Shown: in pieces, positions 25,501-33,188 of the stretch | How positions within the stretch are numbered: the stretch's first letter is position 1 | Layout of the letters: each line of letters starts with the position of its first letter | Source of the DNA: UBA12191 sp009937185 | Lineage (GTDB): Bacteria; Planctomycetota; UBA8108; UBA1146 | Direction: 5' to 3' | Length of the DNA: 64,000 bases | Assembly (NCBI GenBank): GCA_938075155.1 | Contig: CALJGL010000008.1 | Coordinates: 37,443-101,442, forward strand | Program-made: the position numbers and the translations under genes | Notes under the pieces: model-generated | What the model was told of the DNA's origin: nothing | What the model saw: the letters and a program-made list of their open reading frames with translations, nothing else | Databases searched by the model: none

Positions 25501-27099
25501 TGCCTCATCGCAGATTCCATCTTGATCATTGTCTGGGCCGTCATCAAAGGGGAATGTGGGACATGGATCGACGTCAGCACATTGGCCATCGCCGTCGATA
25601 TCGTTGTCCGGATCATTGGGGCATGGATCGATATCGCCACAAAATGCATCACCGTCGATGTTATTTTGTGGGTCTAAAGGACAGGCATCACAGCCATCCG
25701 GAATACCGTCGTTGTCCGCATCGAGAGCATCGCTGAATCCACTGCAAACATCGTCGGGGTCACAGACTCCATCATTGTCGGAGTCCACTGCTCCTGGGAC
25801 TGTGCAACCTGCAGAGCTGACAAATACAATATCTAGAAATCCAGTTCCCTGATTGTTATTCCAGCCACCGAGTCGAATGTAGTACTCGGTCAAAGCGGAG
25901 ACCGGAAATTGAATCTCGGAAGTGAAGTTGTCACATTCTGCAGGGGAATCACCGCTGCAGTCGACCTGCTGAAGCGATCCACAGGTTCCTGTGTAGAGAA
26001 CCAAGTCAGTGTCGAAATCGGTGAGATTACAGGTCGAAAAAATGGCGAAACCATTTGAGGGAGGTGTGTAACTGAACCAGAGATCACTTCCTACGATGTC
26101 CAAGTCGGTTCCTGTGCACTGTGTGCCGTCGAGAGCAGGGTAAGAAGTCAGCAGACTGCTTGTTGCTCCTGTGGTATCGACGGGGTTTTGACCAATGGTG
26201 GCGATGGTTGCGCCCCAGCACTCATCATTCGATAAATCCCAGCAGGGATTCGTTTGATTGGCCATGTTATGGGGATCGTTGGGGCAGTTGTCGCAGAAAT
26301 CAGGAATACCGTCTGAATCAGCATCTATACGGTCATCCCCGTTGGGACACTGGTCTGCATAGTCACAAACCTGATCACCGTCACTGTCGATGAATCCGCC
26401 CGCATCGAGTGGGCAACCATCACAGGGATCCAGCACACCGTCTCCATCTAAATCTCCTTCACACTCGTCAGGAAGTCCATTTTGGTTACAGTCATTGCCC
26501 GCTATCTGGCAATCGTCAGGAATACCATCGTTGTTGCAATCGGTACTTGTACCATTTGCGATATCAACATTATCGCCGGTTCCATTATTGTTACAGTCAG
26601 GACCAGAAGAGGGTGCTGTTATGGAGCCAGATACATTGAAAAAGTTCCTAGGACTATTTATCGATTGGACACCATTCCGATTGATGGAGGTGACTCCGTC
26701 TGTGGGGAGTGCACCATAAGTAACTTCATCACCTGATCCAGATAAAACAAGAGTTGAACCGAATATGCGAAGGAAGTTATTTGGCATTGTGTAATCGGGG
26801 GGCGGCGCATTAGGTAAGCTCGCGAACCCTGACGTTGCAATTAATACACGACGATTACTGGTATCAATGTTTGTCGGTAGATTCGTTGGAAAGTTGAAGT
26901 TTGTCTCTGAGGTTGACATGCTTGTTCCAACAAGGAGCCAACCAGAACTGTCTCCGTCATCCACCAATTCAACAAACTGAATAGTTCCATCACTGTTCGA
27001 GTAGATCTCACTGATCAACCACTTATGGTTGTCTGCAAAGGTGATTGCAGGGAACATTACTAATATCAATAAAATGGTTAGTGAAAACCGATAACCCAT
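22543..27099 (-). CDS. Giant secreted calcium-binding thrombospondin type 3 repeat protein with dockerin-like tail
   Basis: A 1518-residue protein starting at the ATG 27099, chosen because AGGAGGG lies 6 bp upstream and the signal peptide (MGYRFSLTILLILVMFPAITFA) begins there. Residues about 24-165 form a lamin-tail-like beta domain (WLISEIYSNSDGTIQFVEL...). Most of the rest is DxDxDGxxD calcium-binding loops of the thrombospondin type 3 kind. Ten copies carry a strongly conserved GC(D/E)DCxSG motif, nine of them with an exact 57-residue period inside blocks. A domain at about 330-430 (CWGATIATIG...FSYTPPSNG...DTDLVLYTGTCGSL) resembles a jelly-roll/PPC-like fold. The last 85 residues are the dockerin-like pair (FIRGDSNSDGQIDVSDGI) ending in ...TSNCP. 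It is probably a rigid, calcium-stiffened, disulfide-linked surface or matrix protein. Confidence 0.88.
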   Translation of the reverse strand: MGYRFSLTILLILVMFPAITFADNHKWLISEIYSNSDGTIQFVELVDDGDSSGWLLVGTSMSTSETNFNFPTNLPTNIDTSNRRVLIATSGFASLPNAPPPDYTMPNNFLRIFGSTLVLSGSGDEVTYGALPTDGVTSINRNGVQSINSPRNFFNVSGSITAPSSGPDCNNNGTGDNVDIANGTSTDCNNDGIPDDCQIAGNDCNQNGLPDECEGDLDGDGVLDPCDGCPLDAGGFIDSDGDQVCDYADQCPNGDDRIDADSDGIPDFCDNCPNDPHNMANQTNPCWDLSNDECWGATIATIGQNPVDTTGATSSLLTSYPALDGTQCTGTDLDIVGSDLWFSYTPPSNGFAIFSTCNLTDFDTDLVLYTGTCGSLQQVDCSGDSPAECDNFTSEIQFPVSALTEYYIRLGGWNNNQGTGFLDIVFVSSAGCTVPGAVDSDNDGVCDPDDVCSGFSDALDADNDGIPDGCDACPLDPQNNIDGDAFCGDIDPCPNDPDNDIDGDGQCADVDPCPTFPFDDGPDNDQDGICDEADPDDDNDGVADLEDNNSTNPLSCRDIDNDGCDDCTSGVNDPQNDGDDNDGDGLCDLFDDDDDNDGVPDAQDSAPFDSTLCGDQDNDLCEDCSSGIFDLANDGVDSDGDGLCDSGDPDIDNDGIENACDLDQTPGTDCNSDLILDSCQLIANDCDGNQIPDDCQPDLDGDGSPDVCDLDDDNDGVEDTADSAPGDPTICRDADLDGCDDCSSGTDNPAADGLDTDSDGLCDLGDTDDDGDGVSDAEDSNPLNPTLCRDSDGDGCDDCSSGSDSAANDGLDTDGDGLCDTGDPDDDNDGVLDDSDIASTDPFSCGDSDQDGCDDCSSGSFDPQSDGADTDSDGICDDADPDLDGDGILNECDLDQTGGLDCNSDLLDDSCQLSGNDCNFDGIPDDCTLATDDCDADLILDSCQIDTDEDGTIDNCDLDDDNDGVADSEDSAPLNNFECQDSDLDGCDDCSSGSWDTSADGDDFDGDGLCDSGDTDDDADGVPDDQDNSPLNPTSCQDIDQDGCDDCASGINLPLEDGLDSDGDGLCDFGDSDDDNDGVSDSLDESPLNPNLCRDSDADGCDDCSSGFDNPSADGTDSDGDGLCDIGDTDIDGDGIENNCDIDLTNGSDCQGDNIDDTCQLLSNDCDVNGVPDDCELDSDSDGSIDICDLDDDNDGVLDSQDSDTLNPNLCRDADGDGCDDCLSGFDNTSADGPDLDGDGLCDLGDLDDDGDGVSDLEDEAPTDATLCRDADLDGCDDCSSGFDNPFNDGLDSDGDGICDLNDGDLDGDGVLNSCDPDQVPGPDCNNNGTLDECDINTGFSSDCDADGTPDSCQMLNSSTADCDNDGQLDSCEIADGLDDDCNGDGVLDSCELAQGNPDCDANGVPDTCDISSGAIDTNTNGIPDTCEGTFFIRGDSNSDGQIDVSDGIVIIYTIFGMMAPPCGMAMDVNADNMLNLADPMFLLQGIFSGEVQISAPYPQCGPDLNSLLPCSVTSNCP
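23263..25404 (-). repeat. 171-bp coding repeat array (57-residue units in blocks 2-3-3-2)
   Basis: Ten copies of the C(D/E)DCxSG codon block occur at about 23264, 23435, 23789, 23960, 24131, 24533, 24704, 24875, 25229 and 25400. Spacing is exactly 171 bp within blocks and 354, 402 and 354 bp between blocks, where a separate spacer of the type DCNSDxxxDSCQLxxNDC is inserted. DNA identity between units is degenerate while the length and motif are kept. Confidence 0.9.
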
Positions 27100-27443
27100 A
27101 TGGGCCCTCCTTGTATTTGCGAGGACAATTTGATTCTGCATTCTTAACTTCTCCGACTCGCTGGAATGAATAAACAAACATTTGTCCTTGGGAGTGCATG
27201 TGACATGAATACCTATTTGAGAGGCATTCAGAGCACAATTCCTATCCTTTGACGTACTTTGTTAATGTCAATACTATCAGTTATTAATCCAGACGCAGGG
27301 TGCGATCTCAAGCGTTGATTTCGATTATTTTCTATATACATAAGACAGGTGTTGATAGTCAGGTGGGGACGAAAAAAGCATGTGTTCGAAGTCAATATTG
27401 TCAGGTGAGTCAGGAAGGTTGATCAGTAAATAAAACTAATACC
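27100..27443. other. Intergenic region upstream of the giant repeat-protein gene
   Basis: No ORF of its own. On the minus strand a perfect TTGACA lies at 27271-27266 with a 17-bp spacer to AGGATA, a poor -10. The strong ribosome binding site AGGAGGG for the downstream gene is at 27105-27111. An AT-rich tract lies near 27320-27350. Confidence 0.45.
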
Positions 27444-29201
27444 TCAGCGATTCTTACCGCCGCCTTTTTTCAGTTTCATAGCGTCAGCAGTCAGTTGAAA
27501 CATTTCCTCGGTGCCATCTGGCCAATGAATTTTTACCCATTGGTTGAGGATTGAAGCATTGGACGTAGTTACTAAGACTGAAGCTCGACCTGATGATTGA
27601 AACGAATACTGACGAAGCATCGCTTGAGAAAACTGGCGATCTTGATCGAGCAAAGTAATTTTTGCACCTATGGCTTCTCTATTTAGACCCGGTTGTTCGA
27701 GTGTGATTTTGCAACTGTTTCCTTTGGAAATGTTTTCATTGCGATAAAGGTGCGGTGGGCCATTGAGTGTTGAAGTAATGACGTCCATATCGCCGTCGTC
27801 GTCCCAATCATCGAGAACCAGGCAGCGGCCAACATGCTTATTGTTATCCTCAATTCCTAATGTTGTGGGTGAAAACCGGATTGATTTTTCAGGGGCTATG
27901 GATCCTAGCAATAGTTGATCTTTTTGGCGAAAGCCGGGTGAAGAGTCGACAGTATCTGCGTGTGGGTAGACATGTCCGTTACAGATGAAAATATCAGGGA
28001 TACCGTCGAGATTGAAGTCTGAGACACCGACACCCCAACTGAGCGGAGATCTTGTGGGGCCTGAGAGGCCGGTGGTTGCTGCTATATCTCGAAATGTGCC
28101 ATCGTTTTGATTGGAATACAGATTTAGACTTTCTCGCTCAAAATTCGTCACGATAAGATCGAGGCTCTCGTCACCATTAAGGTCTGCGACAGCGATTCCC
28201 ATTCCTGCCTGTTCTTGCCCGTCCTGATCGACTCCGATCCCTGATAAGAGCCCTTCTTCTGCCCATGTCCCGTCGGCTGATCGTGTCCAGAGGTGATTAG
28301 GGCTGGAATCGTTGGCGACGAAAATTTCTGGATAGGGATCTCCGAACAGATCGACAATCGTCACAGCCAAGCCAAATCCAGCATTAACACTGGAGAGGCC
28401 CCAATCCTGTGTGCGATCAATAAACTTCCAGTTTCCAACATTTTCGTAAACAAGATCATTGAGAGCAGGAAGACCTCTTGGGCCGCAGAGAACAGGCTGA
28501 TTTTCCCAAAGGCATGACCATTCAGCACCATGTAGCGGCGGAGATTCAAATGGGAATTTAAGGTATCGGCAGATAAAGAGGTCGAGATCCCCGTCCAGAT
28601 CTAAATCCCCGAAAGACGCACTCGTGCACCAGGATTCGGTAGCGATTCCGGAGTCCTCAATAAGATGAAAAGTCCCAGATCGGTTTTCTAATAAGAGGCA
28701 GCCATCGATTCCTGTTAAGAGAAGGTCGTCATCTCCGTCTGCATCAATATCAGCGGCTGCAGCTCCGCAGGTCCACTTGAGAGCGGGAATCCCTGCTGCC
28801 CCGGGTATTTCAGTGAGTTCACCTTCAGGGCTGCAGTTGAATAACTGGGGGGCGAAACCCATGTCTCCCTTCTTCCATTTTTCAAGCGTAGAGCCAGAAG
28901 TGAGAAGAATTTCGCTGCTGCCGTCCCCTTCGAGATCCAGAACGACGAGTCCAGTGGATTTCACGTCCAAAATCGTATCAGGGTCAGGGGTGCCGTTTCT
29001 TTGGAGGATGTCCAAATGAGTGGGTAATGAGAGAAGACGAAAATTGTTTTTCATCGGATTTGAGGCCTGAGTGCTTGATTCAGATATGGGGGTACAACCG
29101 ACGAGAAGGGCACAAACCACGGCCGATATCCTCAAGGCTCTCAGCAACACGGAAATCTGAATCAATTCAGATTTTTGAGCACGTCCAGTGTTATCCGGCA
29201 T
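27444..29201 (-). CDS. CRTAC1-type lipoprotein with FG-GAP/VCBS propeller and ASPIC/UnbV domain
   Basis: A 585-residue protein from the ATG at 29201, preceded by GGAAGGA (an in-frame ATG at 29240 lacks a good site). The lipobox is CALLVGC. The body has repeated FG-GAP calcium loops (AAADIDADGDDDLLLTG, SFGDLDLDGDLDLFIC, AVADLNGDESLDLIVTN, GVSDFNLDGIPDIFICNG, LVLDDWDDDGDMDVITS) forming a seven-bladed propeller. The C-terminal stretch (about 480-575; GAKITLLDQDRQFSQAMLRQYSFQSSGRASV...VKIHWPDGTEEMFQL) matches the ASPIC/UnbV domain that ends CRTAC1-family proteins. The role is unknown but it is likely attached to the membrane with the propeller exposed. It has no dockerin module, unlike its neighbours. 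Confidence 0.9.
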   Translation of the reverse strand: MPDNTGRAQKSELIQISVLLRALRISAVVCALLVGCTPISESSTQASNPMKNNFRLLSLPTHLDILQRNGTPDPDTILDVKSTGLVVLDLEGDGSSEILLTSGSTLEKWKKGDMGFAPQLFNCSPEGELTEIPGAAGIPALKWTCGAAAADIDADGDDDLLLTGIDGCLLLENRSGTFHLIEDSGIATESWCTSASFGDLDLDGDLDLFICRYLKFPFESPPLHGAEWSCLWENQPVLCGPRGLPALNDLVYENVGNWKFIDRTQDWGLSSVNAGFGLAVTIVDLFGDPYPEIFVANDSSPNHLWTRSADGTWAEEGLLSGIGVDQDGQEQAGMGIAVADLNGDESLDLIVTNFERESLNLYSNQNDGTFRDIAATTGLSGPTRSPLSWGVGVSDFNLDGIPDIFICNGHVYPHADTVDSSPGFRQKDQLLLGSIAPEKSIRFSPTTLGIEDNNKHVGRCLVLDDWDDDGDMDVITSTLNGPPHLYRNENISKGNSCKITLEQPGLNREAIGAKITLLDQDRQFSQAMLRQYSFQSSGRASVLVTTSNASILNQWVKIHWPDGTEEMFQLTADAMKLKKGGGKNR

Positions 29202-29514
29202 CGTCCGTCCTTCCGAGGGGTGGAATGGCACGCATTCCATACGAAGAATGTATCAGATAAATAGGATCGGAAAGGAGGGATTTGGTTCTCTAAACTTTGA
29301 GAAAAAGAGTCTTCCCGAGAAAAATCTAGAGCTCAGAGAGAGCACTGTGGTCTTTTGAGTGGAGGTCAGAAAATTTTGGTACTTTTTTCATTAAGTGGGG
29401 TTATCTCTCCAGAATGAGCCCTAAATCTAGATTTCCTTAGACTACGCAAAGACTTGTAATAAAATAAGATACCCTCCTAATTTGTTGGAGGATTAAGTTA
29501 GATTTGGAGACGGG
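29202..29514. other. Divergent intergenic region
   Basis: About 313 bp between the CRTAC1-type gene and the di-haem peroxidase gene. No ORF. A CCTCC...GGAGG inverted repeat (9-nt loop) lies at about 29474-29492, shortly before the peroxidase ribosome binding site. The rest is AT-rich and may hold both promoters. Confidence 0.4.
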
Positions 29515-31077
29515 ATGACCCTTCGACCGAGTTCTACACTTCAAATGTTCGTCATACTTTTCCTTGCATGGCTCAGTCTCGGTGATGTTCTTGTCGCCCA
29601 AGGCCCGCCACCGCCACCACCTCCTCCAGGAGGCGGGGGGATTCCACCTCTGCCTCCGGTTCCGGAGCCTGCCCAAAATCCCAGTACTCCGGAAAAGGAA
29701 ATGCTGGGAAAGATTCTATTCTGGGAAACACAGCTCTCGCAGGACCGGGCTGTGTCTTGTGGAACATGCCATTTCCCTGAATCGGGGGGAAGTGACCCTA
29801 GGACGATGTCTGAAGTGACCCGCCACCCAGGAAGCGATGGTGTGCTGGGAACTCCGGACGACATCATGGGATCGCTCGGATCTCAGGCGCAGAACTGTGA
29901 TGGAACGATTCTGAGTAACACCTTCTTTGGAACAGAGAGACAGGTGACGAGCCGCAAATCTCAATCCACATTGGGTGCGATGTTTTCTCCAACCCTCTTT
30001 TGGGATGGAAGGGTTGGTCCTCAGTTTATCAATCCGGAAACAGGAACCGTGAGTATTCCAGGAACGGGCAGTGGTTCACCTGCAGGTGGCGCACTCGAAG
30101 CTCAGGCGATTGATCCCATATTGTCTGAAATCGAAATGGGATGTAACTCACGATCATGGGACGATGTCCGTGCACGTTTGTTAGCAGCGGTTCCTCTGCA
30201 GTACACCACCAATATCCCAGTGGCGATGGCTTCAACACTGGCACAGTTCCCTGATTATTCAGCACTGTTCACGATGGCATTTGGTTCACCGACCATCACA
30301 GCAGAGCGAATCGCATTTGCTATTGCTGCATATGAGAGAACATTGAATCCTAATCAAACTCCTTTCGACTTGTTCCTCGCAGGGAATCCCAATGCCATGA
30401 GTAATGATGCGCAGCAGGGTTTCGGTTTGTTCCAGAATGTCTGCCTGCCTTGTCATGGCGGCCCATTCTTGAGCGACAATGTATTCCACGACATCGGTGT
30501 TCGTCCTGAAAATGAAGACTTAGGTCGATTCCTCATTACGGGTAATAATGTTGACAGGGGTAGATTTAAAACTCCTCCTCTTCGAAATGTGGAGTTAAGA
30601 GCGCCTTACTTCCACAATGGTGGAAAAGAGACGCTTTTGGATGTCGTCAACTTTTACAATGGAGGAGGAGATTTCCAGAATCCTGAACAAGGCCCTGGTA
30701 CCCCTCCTTTAGGACTTCCACTCGGTGCTCGTCTCGATATCGTAGAGTTTCTCGAAGCTTTGACCGATCCTCGTGCTGAACAAGGACTCCCACCCTTTGA
30801 TCACCCCTCGATGCCTGTATATTTCAGAAGAGGCGATGTGAATTCTGACGGAGTAATGGATATCAGTGATGCGATTGGAGTCCTTCAGTACCTTTTCGAT
30901 GGTTTAGTGGTGAATTGTGACGATGCCGCAGATGCCAATGACGATGGAGACATCAATATTTCGGATGCTGTGAGATTGTTGTCCCGGTTGTTCAATGGGG
31001 GAGAACCTCTTCCTGCACCTTCTGAATCGGCTGAAGGTCCTGATTTAACAATTGATCAACTGGAGTGCTTGAACTGA
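29515..31077 (+). CDS. Secreted di-haem cytochrome c peroxidase (MauG/CCP type) with dockerin-like tail
   Basis: A 520-residue exported protein. After the signal peptide (ending VLVAQ) comes a proline/glycine linker (eight prolines, then GGGG). The peroxidase domain starts near residue 60 and has the two haem c sites: CGTCH at 82-86 and CLPCH at 310-314. It also has the family's 'GKILFWETQLSQDRAVSCGTCH' opening and 'FKTPPLRNVELRAPYFHNGG' near the C-terminal haem. The last 85 residues are a dockerin-like pair (FRRGDVNSDGVMDISDAI) ending ...LECLN. Family members reduce hydrogen peroxide or oxidise protein substrates in the periplasm; here the extra module suggests display on a surface scaffold. 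ATG 29515 has GGAGACGGG just upstream. Confidence 0.93.
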   Translation: MTLRPSSTLQMFVILFLAWLSLGDVLVAQGPPPPPPPPGGGGIPPLPPVPEPAQNPSTPEKEMLGKILFWETQLSQDRAVSCGTCHFPESGGSDPRTMSEVTRHPGSDGVLGTPDDIMGSLGSQAQNCDGTILSNTFFGTERQVTSRKSQSTLGAMFSPTLFWDGRVGPQFINPETGTVSIPGTGSGSPAGGALEAQAIDPILSEIEMGCNSRSWDDVRARLLAAVPLQYTTNIPVAMASTLAQFPDYSALFTMAFGSPTITAERIAFAIAAYERTLNPNQTPFDLFLAGNPNAMSNDAQQGFGLFQNVCLPCHGGPFLSDNVFHDIGVRPENEDLGRFLITGNNVDRGRFKTPPLRNVELRAPYFHNGGKETLLDVVNFYNGGGDFQNPEQGPGTPPLGLPLGARLDIVEFLEALTDPRAEQGLPPFDHPSMPVYFRRGDVNSDGVMDISDAIGVLQYLFDGLVVNCDDAADANDDGDINISDAVRLLSRLFNGGEPLPAPSESAEGPDLTIDQLECLN

Positions 31078-31122
31078 GACTTCTAATTCTCGATCAGGTG
31101 CAGTGAAACTCAGAATCTTTTT

Positions 31123-31158
31123 AAAAGGGCAAACGGTGAACCGTTTGCCCTTTTTTTT
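31123..31158 (+). terminator. Terminator of the di-haem peroxidase gene
   Basis: A 14-bp perfect stem AAAAGGGCAAACGG/CCGTTTGCCCTTTT around a TGAA tetraloop, ending in a run of eight T residues. Confidence 0.95.
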
Positions 31159-31310
31159 GTGACTTTCATGATCAATACGAATCGTCCTTCATTTTATGAC
31201 TTTTGTCTCTCGTGATTTCGAGATCTTCGATTTCAATCAATACTCGGTATATTGGAATACATATTATTATTGCAACCAGATCCCTTGTTCCAGTATTAGG
31301 GGAGGCTCTC

Positions 31311-33188
31311 ATGACACGCCTTTTAGTCATTCTGTTTTGTACTTTGCCCAGCTTGTTGCTGGCTCAGACTTTTGGGGCTGATCTCAGATTGACGAACGTA
31401 ACGACAAGTCCAGGGCTTCCCCTGACGACTCGTGTTCTTCTAGATCACGATGTGGATTGCGAAGCCTTTTCATTTGGCGTTACCCATGACGAATCTCTCT
31501 TGACCCTCAGCAGTATTGAGAGAGGAATACATCTCGAAAATGCCACACTTGGTGGTGTCTCTCCGGATTATCTGATGTTGGAATCTCAACCCATTGGTGG
31601 GGGAGGATTCATCGTCGGCTGTTTGTTTGACCTGACTCCGCCCATCACTGATCTGGTAGCCGGAACCAGCAGAGAATTAATTATTGCCACTTATATTCCG
31701 AACCCGACAGCTTCTGGATCGACCACCATCGATTTCTCAGGTGCACTTCATGTTCCCCCTGTAGATGTTCTTGTAATTCTTGCGGGCCAAGAGATTACTC
31801 CAACCGTGACATCGGGGACGGTTTCATTTATCACGGATTGCAATGTGAATGGAGTCCCGGACTCGGAAGATATTGCGACTGGTACAAGTCTTGATTGCGA
31901 CTTGGATGGCATTCCTGATGAGTGCGGATGGAGTCAAGGCTCTGCTGATTGTGACGGGGATGGTGTCCCTGACAGTTGCGAATCAGATTGTAACCTAGAT
32001 CTCATACCCGACGACTGTCAGCCTGCTTTGGATTGTGACAACGATGGTCTTTTAGATATTTGCGCCATTTCGGATGGCTTAGCGTCGGATTGTGATTTGG
32101 ATGGAGTTCCGGACGGTTGTGAAATCGCTCAGGCTCAAGAACCCGATTGTGACCTCGATGGAGTTCCTGATGTTTGTTCTATTGATCTGGGATTAGTGTC
32201 TGATTGTAATCAAGATTTAGTACCGGATTCCTGCAACATTCAAGCGGGTGCAGCGGATTGCGATATCAATGGAATCTTGGATTCGTGCCAGATCGTTGCC
32301 GGTAATTCTTTCGATTGTGATTCAGATGGCTTACTCGATACCTGTGCCATTGATCAAGGAATATCTTCGGATTGTGATTTGGATGCGGTCCCAGATGATT
32401 GCGAGATTGCTCAATCGGTAGAGCTTGATTGTGATCTTGATGGTGTCATCGACGGGTGTGCGATAAGTCAGGGAATCGTTTTCGATTGTGACCAAGACTT
32501 GATTCCAGACTCCTGCAACATTCAGGCGGGAGCGCTCGATTGCGATCTCAATGGGATTTTGGATACATGTCAATTGGCCAGTGGCTCAGCTTCTGATTGT
32601 GATCAAGACGGATCTTTGGACTCTTGTGAGATTAATACGGGCAATGTACTCGATTGTGATTCTGACGGAGTTCCTGATCCTTGTGCTATCTCAAGTGGAA
32701 TCGTCAATGACTGCGATTTCAATACCATCCCTGATGAATGTTCGATTACAGCTGATCCTGCTTTGGATTGTGATCTGGACGGTGGTCTAGATGTTTGCCA
32801 ATTGAATAATGGAACAGCCGAGGACTGTAATCTCAATGGAGTACTCGACTCGTGTGATATTACAGGCGGTTTAGATCAGGATCAAAATGGTATTCCTGAT
32901 GACTGTCAAAATGCAGACTTCATCAGGGGTGATTGCTCAGCGAATATGTCTTTCAATATCGCAGATGCAATTTTGAGCCTCAATTATCTCTTTGGTCAGA
33001 CTACCGTTGAATGCCTTGATGCATGTGACGTGAATGATGATGAAGTCCTCAATATTGCAGATGCTGTATTCACTCTTGCCGCTCTCTTTAGTGGCGGGCC
33101 TATGCCTACAGCACCATTCCCGAACTGTGGAGAAGATCTGGTCGGAAGTGGTTTGGGATGTGACGTGTTCAACCTCGGTTGCCCTTAA
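31311..33188 (+). CDS. Secreted protein with cohesin-like N-terminal domain, acidic repeats and dockerin-like tail
   Basis: A 625-residue protein from the ATG at 31311, which has GGGGAGG upstream and opens a signal peptide (MTRLLVILFCTLPSLLLAQ); the open frame reaches back to 31203. Residues about 20-155 look like a cohesin-type beta-sandwich (pattern LxxVTTSPGxPLTTRVLLDHDVDCEAFSFGVTHDES..LTLSSIE). About 20 short DCDxDGxPDxC loops follow, each near 16-20 residues and tied by paired cysteines. A 94-codon segment of this array is tandemly duplicated. The C-terminus is the dockerin-like pair (537-625) ending ...LGCP. It ends 4 bp into the convergent helicase gene. A structural or scaffold role is likely but not shown. 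Confidence 0.85.
   Translation: MTRLLVILFCTLPSLLLAQTFGADLRLTNVTTSPGLPLTTRVLLDHDVDCEAFSFGVTHDESLLTLSSIERGIHLENATLGGVSPDYLMLESQPIGGGGFIVGCLFDLTPPITDLVAGTSRELIIATYIPNPTASGSTTIDFSGALHVPPVDVLVILAGQEITPTVTSGTVSFITDCNVNGVPDSEDIATGTSLDCDLDGIPDECGWSQGSADCDGDGVPDSCESDCNLDLIPDDCQPALDCDNDGLLDICAISDGLASDCDLDGVPDGCEIAQAQEPDCDLDGVPDVCSIDLGLVSDCNQDLVPDSCNIQAGAADCDINGILDSCQIVAGNSFDCDSDGLLDTCAIDQGISSDCDLDAVPDDCEIAQSVELDCDLDGVIDGCAISQGIVFDCDQDLIPDSCNIQAGALDCDLNGILDTCQLASGSASDCDQDGSLDSCEINTGNVLDCDSDGVPDPCAISSGIVNDCDFNTIPDECSITADPALDCDLDGGLDVCQLNNGTAEDCNLNGVLDSCDITGGLDQDQNGIPDDCQNADFIRGDCSANMSFNIADAILSLNYLFGQTTVECLDACDVNDDEVLNIADAVFTLAALFSGGPMPTAPFPNCGEDLVGSGLGCDVFNLGCP
32043..32606 (+). repeat. Tandem 282-bp coding duplication (94 codons)
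   Basis: The block DGLLD(I/T)CAI...CEIAQ...QDL(V/I)PDSCNIQAGA..GILD(S/T)CQ occurs twice. The same landmarks are exactly 282 bp apart (32043/32325, 32121/32403, 32231/32513). A third, more diverged unit continues in register from 32607. Confidence 0.85.
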
